Source of the DNA: Posidonia oceanica
Taxonomy: Eukaryota > Streptophyta > Magnoliopsida > Alismatales > Posidoniaceae
Assembly (NCBI GenBank): GCA_037176725.1
Contig: JAZBRS010000077.1
Coordinates: 1,054,001 to 1,118,000, forward strand
DNA: 64,000 nucleotides
Direction of reading: 5' to 3'
Numbering within the stretch: position 1 is the first letter of the stretch; every line of letters begins with the position of its first letter. The notes beneath the pieces are model-generated. The model searched no databases and had not been told where the DNA came from. It saw nothing but the letters and a program-made list of their open reading frames with translations. This document shows, in pieces, positions 24,060 through 34,410 of the stretch. The translations under genes and the position numbers were made by a program.

Positions 24060-24522
24060 CATCTTATTTTGCCACCCTCGGTATCTTCTCCGGGCTGGTA
24101 GCCCAAACTGCTCGGTTGACACTAGTCACCCTGTCTGGCGTTCTTTCCTTGGGTCGATAACCCAAACTATCCTGTGATGAGTCCGTCAACTCATAATTCA
24201 TTGCATCAGCATTGCATGTTAGGTAACAGTACCAGCATCACAGGCTAGATAGTAGCATCAACATCATACACACAATCATCGCATGTTCTCCCCGGCAAGG
24301 TCGCATCTTGCAGCATATCGGCATGCATTGCCCGCATCTCCCAGTGGAGTTCAGCGCGGCAAACATTAGTGCAGGTTTATTTAAGCATCAGCACTACGTC
24401 ATCAGCATTGCATTGCATCTGCATTCGCATCTGCATTTTGCATTCGCATTTCGACATTGGGTCATGATTTCCGGTGCATCCACCGAATAAGTGACTCACG
24501 CCAATAGCACCTAGCTCTCGCC

Positions 24523-24616
24523 GGTCAGGTGGGGTGTCTTGTCAACCCTGAGCAGTGGCCTCGGTCCCCTTCACCTCACTTAGGAAGGGGCATCTGTTGA
24601 CACCCCACTTTCGACC
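24523..24616 (+). promoter_or_regulatory. Inverted repeat enclosing the INT1 PPT and LTR2 start
   Basis: Left arm GGTC (24523-24526), AG, GTGGGGTGTC (24529-24538). Right arm GACACCCCAC (24599-24608), TTTC, GACC (24613-24616). Inner arms pair 10 of 10 and outer arms 4 of 4. The 60-nt loop holds the PPT and the LTR boundary. Confidence 0.8.
24581..24594 (+). promoter_or_regulatory. Polypurine tract of INT1
   Basis: TAGGAAGGGGCATC directly precedes LTR2 (TGTTGACACC at 24595). Confidence 0.82.
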
Positions 24617-26758
24617 CCTGTTTAGTGGCTCTCTCTCTCTGGTGGAATGACATAGAAAACCCACACATAAAAAACCAGAAAATTAAAAACTTAGAAAACT
24701 AGAAACCAAAACCCTAGAAAACCCTAGGCTTTAAACTCTAGAACTCTAGGCCCAATCCACATAGAAAACCCTAGGTTAAAACCCAAGAAGAAACCTATGT
24801 CAAACACCCAGTTAACCCTAGAAAACTCTAGGATTCACCTCTCCCTTAAAACCCTAGAAAACCCTAGGAAACCCACATCTAAACGCTAGGTTTACACTCA
24901 CAAAACCCTAGCTTAAACCCTAGGTCAAACCCTAGGTCAAACCCTAGAAAACCTAGGTAAAAACCTAAACCCAAAACCCTAGAAAAACCCAAGGTCACAC
25001 CCATCTAAACCCTAGAAAAGCCCTAGGTCACACCCATCTAAACCCTAGAAAAGCACTGGGTCACAAAACCAAAGCCAAGCCCAAGCCCCCGTTCCTTCTC
25101 CCTATTCCATCTTCCGTTCTTTCTTTCTTTCTTTCTTTCCTTTCCTTTTCTTTCTTCTTCTCCTCTTTCTTTTCTTTCTCTTTCTTTTAAACCAATTCAG
25201 CCCAGCCCACCAACTTCTCCTCCTCCTTTATTTTTTTTTTCATCTTCCTCCACAGGCCCAGCCCACAGCCACCGACTCCTCCCTTTTTTTTTCTTTTTTC
25301 TTCTTCCTCCACAGGCCAAGCCCAGCCCATCTTTCCCCTCCTCCTCCTTTCTTCTTCCTCGGGCCTGGCCCTTCTCCCTTCCTTCTCCCTTCTTTTCTCT
25401 TTTCCACAGCCAGCCCACGACCTCCTTCCTTCCCTTTTCTCTTTTCCCTCCTCTTTCAAACAAGCAACCGACACCACACTCAACCTCTACTCTCAGACAA
25501 CTCACAGCCTTCCCTTCGGCCAGCACTCCACCTCTACACCACGCCACCATCCAGAGATTACCGCATGCCATTGTCCGGCAATTGGCCTCTCACAGACCAC
25601 CTTTTGCCGACCTACTCCCAAACACTGCCACCACCTACTAGCAGCTGCCGACCTCTTGCATGCTCCATCCCTACTCGAGTGGCAAGCCCCGATCAAAACC
25701 AATCCTTCCTCATCCCTTCAGTCGGGGGGAAGCGAAGAATTCACCAAAAACGCTGAGGCCAGAACCCAACTCCTCTCCCACAGCACAGTAACTTCCTTTC
25801 TTCCTCCGAGCACCCAAGCCATCCCACACTCACACATGACCCACCATCCTCTTCCCTACGCCTCGACGATCCCAGAGAGCGATCCCACAAGCACCTAAAG
25901 AGCTACACCACAGAAGAGAGCGAAAAATCACTGTGAGCCACCTGGATTTTGAAATCTTGTCTAGAGGGTGCAAACTTGCTTCTGAGTAGCTCCGGACCTT
26001 CCTCGCGACACCAGGAACTGCCTCCGATTGCCGCGCGCCGCCGTCGTCCTCCGTAGCACCGCCATGACCTCCCGCCGAACTGTCGAACCCACTCAAGGTC
26101 GACAGCATGCTCCGGTAATCGTGACAGGTAACAGACCACACTTTCAAGCTCCATGCATGTCTATCTCGCTTTCTAGATAGGTAGAACTAGGTTTAGAGCC
26201 TCATAGCCCTAAATCGCGTCTACCGCTACAGTCGTCTTCCCCGACGAGCTCTGACAACTGCCGCCGCATGTCCTACGCTACGGACCTCCGCCGTTCCTCC
26301 GGAACCTCCCCCGTGCTCCTCTGGAGCACTAGAGACCTGCTCCAGCCCCTCGCGACCGTCATCGAGGCTTCCTACACCCACTCCACCTTTGTAAATCATC
26401 GGACATCTGCGCCGACATCGATAGAGTGCTCCTGGCCAGCTCTGGCCTCCAGACCTTCCCTTGAGCTTTGTCGGACCTCCAAGAGCTTGACCGGACACCG
26501 CCTGAGCTTCGTCACTGCCTCTAGCTCCCGCTCCGCCCGCCGCTTCCTCTACAGCAGCCACCGACGTCGACAGCGCACCTCAACCTTCGCCACTCCTCTG
26601 GATCAGCTCCCCGAGCATCGCCAGACCACCAGGAACGTGATCTAGCACCAGCCTTCGACGCTGCCTCCAGCACCAACTCCGCCTCCAACCTCCTCTACAG
26701 AAATCCACCATGACCGGCAGAGCACTTCGGACACCGCCGTGCGCCGCTCAGGCCACCC
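24595..26758 (+). repeat. LTR2 of element N, 5' part
   Basis: It starts TGTTGACACCCCAC after the PPT; the first 640 bp match LTR3 (63362-64000) closely. It contains AAACCCTAG-rich sequence (24700-25070), a pyrimidine-rich block with a (CTTT)n run (25090-25470) and a GC-rich block. It is cut at 26758 by element A and resumes at 47504. CACCC (26754-26758) and CACCT (47504-47508) are the likely target duplication with one mutation. Confidence 0.85.
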
Positions 26759-29700
26759 TGTAGTAATCCCAAAATTCGGATCGTCCATGCACGATGCCAA
26801 AGCTCGCGTGCACCGATCGGGATCAGGTTCACTATTAGCGGGTTGTTCCGAGGAAGGACCTTGACTCGAAAACAACGGAAAGCAGGGGCAAATACGAAAG
26901 GAAAGCAAAATAAAAGAAAAGGGAGTTGCCACCTAATTTATTAAGTCGGGAAAACTAGGAAAATAAGGTAAGGAACATGCAAGGAAAACATATGTGTTTC
27001 GAAAGCAAGCAAAGTTCAATGTAAATGGATGACACAAAGTCAATGCGATCCAGAGAAGAAGGTAAGGACTCCTATTATACGCAGGGAAGGTGTTAGGCAC
27101 CCTTGACACGCCCGAGGAATCGGTCTTTCTAAACTGATCCGCTACAGTATGGCAGAATGTTGGCGCGAAGTGCCAGTTTATATACGCCTTAAGGCGACAT
27201 GCAAGATGCAATTTATAAACCAATGCAAAGCTTAGCGAAAATCTTGTTTAAATGTAAATAGCGAAATCAAATTGTTGCAAAGAAGTGGAAAATAGCAAGA
27301 ATGAGAACTGAAAACAAAAGCATGGCAGAAAACAAGTGGGAACGACAAAAGGGGCAGTTATATGCTCTATCTGGTTCAGGGCTCAGGTGCCGGTTCAGTA
27401 GGCACCCCTGCTAGTCGCCGGTAAGGCCGGCGGTAGGCTAGCTCCCCAGCCAGAAATGGCAACTACCACCAAATGGGTGCAAAAAGCGATGTAAAACGTA
27501 AAATAAAAACAAGGAGGCACAAAAGACATGTTGGAAAGCAAATCCATAGAAGGAAATAGATTGGGAATCAAAGCGACGAGGCGGCAAAACCAAGGCTAAG
27601 TCACTGCCTGGATGGTGGAAGGAGGCGCCGCCTGTAGGGGCGGCCATGCTAGTCGCCTATTGGACCGGCGACATAAAGCGTTCCTCCTTCTACTCAAGTA
27701 GTGGAGGTCATCGCCAAAAAAGGGACGGCAAGGCAGCGGCTCGCTCGCAGTTGGGGATTGCAAGCTTAGTCGCCTGACGGGAAGGCACCCAGGACAGGCG
27801 CCACTTCGTTTAGTGACAGGGATGCTCGCAGTTCTCCCACACAGCGGCTTTCATTGCCGGAGATGAGGTAGAAAAACTTGGCGAAAACAGAAACCAACAT
27901 CGCGGAGCTAAGCAAGGCTCAACGTGGAAGAAAAAACATTCATCGAATTTGAAAACGAGTGAATGGACCACAAGATATGGATGCCAGAATTTGTGCCGAA
28001 GGGCAGACCTGAGTTGCAGGTCAGTCGCTTGCTATGCAGGCGGCTAGGATGCAAACCAGGCTACCGAAACTGCCAACTTCCCGGCCAGATCTTGGACCCA
28101 CGAGCTAGCTAAATGAAAAACTGAATATACAAATATGAAGAGCATTCATCTAGGATCAAGTAGAAACAATAATATTGCAAAATGGCCATGTGAGGAGCAA
28201 GATAACAAGGTCAGAAGTTGGTCGGGGACTGACCTGAATTGCAGGTTAGTCACCTGCCAGGCAGGTGGCTAATGTGCAACTCAGGTAGTCCGACCTGCCA
28301 ACTTCACGGCCGTATCCTGGCCTCATCGGCAAGCGAAATGGCAAACTAAACATATAGACATGCAGAGCATACAACAGAGAATAAGAGCATGCAATTAGAG
28401 AGTAGAAGGGGACCTCGAGATGGCCAGAGCGACACCTCAAAGTCGGGCCGATAGGCTGGCTGAGTTGCAACTTAGCCGCCGGTCAGGCCAGCGCGCCTGA
28501 CCTAGTCGTGGGTCACGACGGCGACTAGCCTGGTAGCCCAATTGCCGAACTTCTAGGCCGGAATTCGCCATGACGGCGGAGCCTAAAATCTGGAGGAGGG
28601 TACAGGAAGCATGGCCTCGCTTCCAGGAACCCAACCGTACCTTCGGCACGGAAAAAGGTGGACCGAGGCGGTCCACCCACCTACGTCGCCGTGGTCTGCC
28701 GTCCTCCACCGGAAACTGGCCACACACGTGGCCGAGCGTGCGGGGAAGAGGCGGGGAAGGTCCACAGCATCGAGGTGGAGGGGATGGTGCATCCCGGAGC
28801 CAAGGAAGGAGGCTCGTGCCTACATTCCCCATCCACTGGCAGCTCGCTAGAGTGGCAAAACGGCCACGGCCACTAGGCCGGCCGAGGTCGCGGAGGAAGA
28901 AAATGGAAGAAGGGGGAGAAAGGTGGGAGGTATGGGAACATTTTCCGGCCCTCAAAGCACCAAGGTTGGAGGTGCACTAACCTGAAAATGCTTGCTGGAG
29001 TTGACGGTTTGTCACCGGAGTGTTGCTAGAGCTGGAGAAGAAGGTGTGGTAGCGGCTTGTCCGGGGCTTGGAAATGCTCGGAGATCGTTGGCCTCGCATT
29101 GGGGAAGCTTGGGAAGGCTCGAGAGAAGGTTCAATTTCACTCTGGAAGCTTGGGAGTGGAGTTGAGGATTTTCTCCAAGTGGGAAGAAGTGTTGGGTTCA
29201 ATGGCAAAACTTGGTTTTGTTCAAGTGGCTTCTCCATGCCCGAGGTCGAGAAATCAAAGGCGTGCGGAAGGGGTGTCAGTGAGGACGTGTGAGTGGCTTG
29301 CAAAGCCGTGGAGGTAGGAAGATGTGTGCCACGGCCGGTGACCGGTGATGGGTTGAGGTGACAGTGACGACCACGCCAGTGAGGGCGTGTGAGTGGGAAC
29401 GGTCACCAAGGAAGTAACTGCAACATGTTGTCTAGCGCGTGTCATGGAACGGCTAGTAAGTGTGACGTGACAAGTAGCCGCTATGGCAACGGTCGGCAAT
29501 GGTGGTGGCCGGAAGGGAAGCTTGCACATAGCTTCTATGTTGCAGGTGGGTCGCCACATGGCATGGCACCTAACTGAGTCGCCCTTGCCGTGTCGCCTGT
29601 CAGTGCCACTCAGTAGCTGGACGGGAAAATTCGGACGCAGTCTAAGTTCCAGAGCAGTCGCCACATGACATGGTGCCTAGAAGTGTCGCCTGTTCATGTG

Positions 29701-29977
29701 GCGCCTAACTGTACCACTCAGTTGCTGGGCCAAAAATGGGCTTGGGGCTTGGTGTGTTTGGATGAGGTTGGTTTGAGATGGATTAGGTTTGGGCTAGGTT
29801 TCAGGTTAAGTTTGGAAATGGGCTTGGGCTTTGAAATGGGTTTAGGTTATAGGGGGGATTTAAGGTTTGGTTTAGGGTTTAGAAGGTAGAAAGGGTTTTG
29901 AGCGGATTTGCCATTCTTTCTTCCAAGCCAACTCTGGGAATTCTCCAACAAAAGCCTGTCAAAATGGGGTGTCTACA
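26759..29977 (-). repeat. 3' LTR of element A
   Basis: It is near-identical over its length to 44306-47503. A TATA box lies at 27176-27185 on the minus strand. The interior carries many AGTCGCC/GGCGAC words (27400-28570 and 29540-29710) and ends (plus coordinates) in GGGTGTCTACA. It shares the end segment 'GGAAGGTGTTAGGCACCC' with the N LTRs in inverted orientation. Confidence 0.92.
27176..27185 (-). promoter_or_regulatory. TATA box in the 3' LTR of A
   Basis: The minus strand reads GTATATAAAC, about 420 bp before the LTR end, and is conserved at 44723-44732 in the other LTR. Confidence 0.65.
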
Positions 29978-30049
29978 GATGCCCCTCCCTGAGCGAGGTC
30001 AAGGGTAGCGAGGCCGCTGCTCAGGGTTGACAAGACACCCCATTCGACA
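29957..30049 (-). promoter_or_regulatory. PPT of A and the inverted repeat enclosing it
   Basis: On the minus strand the PPT GCTCAGGGAGGGGCATC (29994-29978) abuts TGTAGACACC. The left arm is TGTC, GA, ATGGGGTGTC (30049-30034). The right arm is GACACCCCAT, TTT, TGACA (within 29973-29957). Inner arms pair 10 of 10 and outer arms 4 of 4, with a 60-nt loop. Compared with N, the end pair of the inner stem is A-T instead of G-C, and the first outer pair is T-A instead of G-C. Confidence 0.78.
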
Positions 30050-30509
30050 TCGGTAAGAGCACAAATTGCTATCGGCCTGAGTCATTTTTTCGGCGGATGC
30101 GCCAAAAAATCGTGACCTGTTGCCGCAATGCAACATGCAAATGTGGATGCAAATGCCAAAGTGATGCAATGCATGCTAATGTAAACACACAATGCGAGAA
30201 GAGAAGTGCAGGTTGATGCAAATCGATGCTAAGAAAAGACCGTAATGCAATGTGAGGCCTTGGCGGTTAGTCCAAATCCACGCGAAAGGGACGCCAGACA
30301 AGAATAACAAACTTGTCGTCCGGGCAATGAGGGTTGCCAGCCCGAGGAGGGGAGAGAATCCCGAAATCATGAGAGAAGGAGGGTACCTTCTCCCATCGAG
30401 GAGATGCGTGGGGTTTCATTCTGCCTGGAACAAAGTCGCGCGAAAAGGGGGGTGATAAGATATTGGACTTATCGACCAAAGGCGATGAGTTTCGGATCAT
30501 CAGCCGGAG

Positions 30510-31318
30510 AACGATAGTTTACGGTCCTATCAACTAGAAGCGATAGTTTACGGTCCTATCAGCCAGAAGCGATAGTTTACAGTCCTATCAACCGAAAGCG
30601 ATAGTTTACGATCCTATCAACCGAAGGCGATAGTTTACGGTCCTATCAACCAGAAGCGATAGTTTACGGTCCTATCAACCGGAAGCGGTAGTTTACGGTC
30701 CTATCAATCGGAAGCGATAGTTTACGATCCTATCAACCGGAAGCGATAGTTACTGGATATCAGCTGAAGCGATAGTTACTGGATATCAGCCGAAAGGGTG
30801 ATAGTTACTGGATATCAGCCGGAAAATGCAATTGTGGGGGGATAGTTACTGGATATTAGCCGAAAGCAGATAGTTAACAGTTATCAGCCGAAGGTGATAG
30901 TTAACGGTTATCAGCTGGAGGTGATAGTTACTGGATATCAGCTGAAGCCGATAGTTACTGGATATCAGCCGAAGACGCAATTGCAAGTGATAGTTACTGG
31001 ATATCAGTCAAAAGCAGATAGTCTACGGTTATCAGGCAGAAGGAGATTGATTAGATGATTAACGGTCATCAACCAGAAAGGGTGATTAGATGATTAGCGG
31101 TCATCAGCCGGAAAGGGTGATTAGATGATTAACGGTCATCAGCAGGAAAGGGATGTTTAACGGCCATCAGCCGGAAAGAGATGTTTAACGGCCATCAGCT
31201 GGAAAAGGATGTTTAACGGCCATCAGCTGGAAAGGGATGTTTAACGGCCATCAGCCGGAAAGAGATGTTTAACGGCCATCAGCCGGAAAGGGATGTTTAA
31301 CGGTCATCAGCCGGAAAG
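30510..31318 (-). repeat. 26-33-bp tandem array in the 3' region of A, with self-complementary units
   Basis: Unit types change along the array (plus-strand reading): GATAGTTTACGGTCCTATC plus spacer (29 bp), GATAGTTACTGGATATC types, GATAGTTAACGGTTATC types, GATGATTAACGGTCATC types, and GATGTTTAACGGCCATC types (28 bp). Each keeps complementary ends (GATAG/CTATC, GATA/TATC, GATGA/TCATC, GATG/CATC). It occupies the same place as the 50-bp array of N. Confidence 0.9.
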
Positions 31319-31393
31319 ATTGGAACCCGTGACATCCAGGTATATCGATAGGGAAAGATAGGGAATGATACCACAGGACATCCAAAAAAGATG

Positions 31394-31420
31394 CCCCTAG
31401 TATCAAGATGATACCAAGGG
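31394..31420 (-). other. Hairpin in the 3' region of A
   Basis: It is homologous to the N hairpins. In the sense RNA (minus strand) all 12 pairs can form around a 3-nt loop, two of them as G-U wobble pairs. Read from the other strand those two would be mismatches. Confidence 0.65.
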
Positions 31421-31786
31421 ACAGCCGAAGTGCCCCTGGCATCAAAAGGCGAAGGATATACAAAACTGACGTGTTTGCCAAACGAGCAGTTTGGGGTACC
31501 AGCCCGGTGGAGACTCAGCCAAGCGCGCTTGATGGCTTGACTTGACAGCGTGGGTCTGTAAAGGTTCTGGCGTCTGGATTGATTGCTGAGGACTTTCCTA
31601 CATCAATTTGGCAGCAAGTCCGGCCAGGGGCCTTAAGGTATGATTAGCAAGGGTATGAAATGCATTGAGCAGTCTTGAAGTGCAAGCAGATGGCACAAAA
31701 TACTTTTGCATTGATAGAACTGTTGATTACACGCCTGTGGCAGGCCAAAAGATACAGCATAACTTGGAAAGAAACTAGACAAGCAA

Positions 31787-33051
31787 CTACATTGGTGCCC
31801 TAGCTGGTTTGGGCCTTCTTTGATTTCCTGAAGTCAGGAACAGGGGGCCGCCTAGTGGGATCTCACTGATAGGCCAGAGCTCCTGTATCTCGGTCATGTA
31901 CTCAGGAGTGCATCCTAGGCCTCTCGCGGCTGTGATGTTTGTCAATCGCACTCCGTGCTGCATTAGATTGGCCAGCTCTTTTGTTGGAGCAGTTGTGCTG
32001 AGAGGATAAGTCCGGAGAAGCCTAGGCGCCGTGCTGTCAACAAAGGAACCCTGTCGGAAGCCAAACTGCCGCATGACCCTGATTGGGTGGTATTCTACAC
32101 CCGTAGTGAATCCTGGTAGCATAACCAGTCGCATGTCGCGTGTGCTGAAGAAGACAATGAATGGTTCGACCGTAGAGGGGATGATATGCTAGGTTACTGC
32201 ATCATCTGTCAGCTCTGATAGCTTCTCGTATTCTTCCTTGACGCTCTTGATTGTCTTGGCATGGCCACTATTGCAGTAGGCTTCAAAAGCATGCGCCTAG
32301 GGGTGCAGAAGGTCCATCTCTAAGTGTGCGGCTAACTAGATCTGTAGAAGTGCTCCGCAGCCATGGAAGTGGCGGCAGCGATGCAAGATGCGGTCTAGCC
32401 CGCGGTATGTCTCTGCCAGGACAACTGGTGCCAGGTCTATTTGCCGAGTCACCACAGCAAGTGCTATTTCAGCGATCTCGATGGCCACAGTCATTCGACC
32501 ATGAGTAAAGATCAGCTCGCCTAGGAAGCAGGTGACAAATCCCCAGAGCCACAGCTCGTCTCCGAGTTCAGCACGCCTCTCCACAGTCTCGTCAAAGTGT
32601 GCTAAGCGAAGTAGGGGCGTGGGCCCGCTGGTACAGATCAGCCTTTGCTGGCAGCTTTGAGTAGAGAGCCCAGTCAGCTGGCTCAGGACTGCGATGTATT
32701 TGTCGCGCCTCATGAAGATGGGCGGTCCCATGATCTTGGAGAAGTTGCAGATCCGACGCACTTCCTCCAATGTAGGTGTCAGTTCAGTTCTGCCAAAGCG
32801 GAAGACGTGGTGCGTCGGCTTCCAGAACCTTGCAGCGGTGCACAGGAGGTGTTGGCTCACTTCAACATCAGTGGCCTTCAGAAGTTTGGGTGGAATGCCC
32901 CATAGGCGCAGCTTTTCACAGTCATCTTTGGTGAGCTTGCCGATCCATTCTCGCAAGGTGTCGGAGCAGTGCACTGGGGTCACTAGAGTAGGGAAACCCA
33001 TTATGCCGGCCACAGAATGTAGGCAGATGGCTGCTATAGGATCTTCAAGTA
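31787..33051 (-). pseudogene. DUF7745/PMD-like ORF downstream of pol in element A, sense orientation
   Basis: The frame opens after a possible splice acceptor (TAACAG at about 33052) and runs with only TAG interruptions (at about 32336, 32297 and 32192) to a stop just before 31787. Recognisable words are ELTPTLEEVRRICNF, LAPVVLAETYRGLDRI, FHGCGALLQI and RVMRQFGF. These match the plant transposon family annotated as DUF7745, distantly like PMD. Unlike the PMD genes in T1 it lies on the same strand as pol and is essentially one exon. Function is unknown. The TAGs stand where Gln or Trp is expected. Confidence 0.72.
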
Positions 33052-33059
33052 CCTGTTAC

Positions 33060-34410
33060 CAAGGCTGTATATCATCAATTTTCATGTATGCATATAATCA
33101 CTGACTGATAAGCAAATTGCGAAACTAGCAAAGCAGTTCAATTGTGTTCAGTAGTTAGCATTCAAAACAAAGAGCTCAAGTATATTCAGACAAGGGGGCA
33201 TTCTATCTTCACAGGCAGGGGCTAATTGGAGCTCTGGACCAGCGAAGCTTGGAGGAGGTCAACCTGTGCTCGGTAGGAGTACTGTAACAGTGTTGAAGCA
33301 AGTTTTGCAGAGTAGAATGGGGGAAGGAAAAGAATGATTGACGATGCAGATGTATGGATGATTTAGGATTGGTATGCTTTGCCGTCAGCATACGGAGTGC
33401 TTTAGCACCTGCTGTATAGGAAGGGGGCAGTCCCTGACTCACCGGACCCTACTCAGACTCCTAACTTGTTGGTGGCGCTCCGGAAAGGGCGTTGGCTGTG
33501 TTTGGGTGGTGGTGTAGTGAGGACAGGCTCCATGCCAAACTCTCAAGGACCTATGCCTACCCTTTTCTTTCTTTTTTTCTTTTTCTTTTGTCTCTCTTTT
33601 TTTTTGCTTTTGCATAGGTGTGTCGGGTTCTCCCCATCTCTGGCTTGGAGATGGTGGACATCTGGTCTGAGGCAGGGGGATTGCTATTAGGCAAGGGTGA
33701 CTAGTCCCCAAGGGTTTTATGGATGGAAGGGGCGGGATAACAATGCTGGTCTTTTGACTTGGGTATTCTCTCTTTTTTTCTCTTGTTTTTTTTCTCTTTT
33801 TTTTTTTCTGCTTATGCTTATTGCTTGTTTTCTTTATTGTTGTGCTTTTTCCTTCTTCTTTTCTCTCTCTTCTTTTTTGGCTTGCAAGTTCCCGTTGTCC
33901 CCAACTTGGCAGGGGCAAAGGACTTTGGGTCCTGAGACCGGGGGACTAGGCCTTGTTTCTAGCTTGCACCTTGACATTCCTTTTTTCTTTTTTTTTGGAG
34001 GCGTAGGTCTTAGGGGTTTGGGCATTTCGCCCATGCTCACTGAGTGGTGGCTCCCTCACTAGCTAAGACATCTAAGTAGTGTCAAGTGAGGTCGGGTGGA
34101 CTCCTTCCGTAGCAGGCAAGCACTTATGGTTTTCATCACCGGGCCGAATGTATGCATGACGGATTGAGGAGGGTGACAATGATGATTTTTCTTGGATTTT
34201 TGAAGAAAGAACGGGATATGCTTGAAAAGGAAGAAATGCAGAGAGGTAAAAATGATGAAAATGGAAGAGATGGGACAAAAAGGTGTGCGAAGATGTACAG
34301 GGAGTGAGAATGCAAGGGTTGGAACGAAAGCTGTATGCGAATGTACAGAAGTGAGGGTGCAAAAGATAGAATAGAAGAAGGGGATCTGCAAAGCGAGTTG
34401 CCTCAGGTCA
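33060..34410 (-). other. A-element spacer between integrase and the DUF7745-like ORF
   Basis: No gene. The plus strand has long T/C-rich runs (33560-33620, 33765-33870, 33980-34000), so the sense RNA would be A/G-rich here. Lys-rich ORFs in it reflect composition. Confidence 0.5.

Larger units (their letters stand above)
17309..24594 (+). mobile_element. INT1: internal region of gag-only element N, copy 1
   Basis: In order it has a PBS, a leader (17330-17999), a decayed gag (18000-20418), a non-coding 3' region, a 50-bp tandem array, two hairpins and a PPT. It has no protease, RT, RNase H or integrase, so it is non-autonomous, resembling described gag-only LTR elements (TR-GAG type). Compared with INT2 it lacks about 330 bp of leader: INT2 keeps 56603-56930, and the junction in INT1 is at an AGAT word near 17875. 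Confidence 0.82.

Noticed and set aside
24660..25070. Interstitial telomere tract
   Set aside because: The words are AAACCCTAG with irregular spacing, not a perfect (CCCTAAA)n array, and they recur in LTR3, so they belong to the LTR.
25500..26758. Possible host gene exon in a GC-rich block
   Set aside because: It lies inside LTR2, shows no splice-consistent frame, and has no recognisable domain.
28437..28980. Long overlapping ORFs on both strands in the A LTR (also 46031-46666)
   Set aside because: Although present in both LTRs, the frames differ in length between copies and show no domain; GC-rich LTR sequence lacks stop codons by chance.
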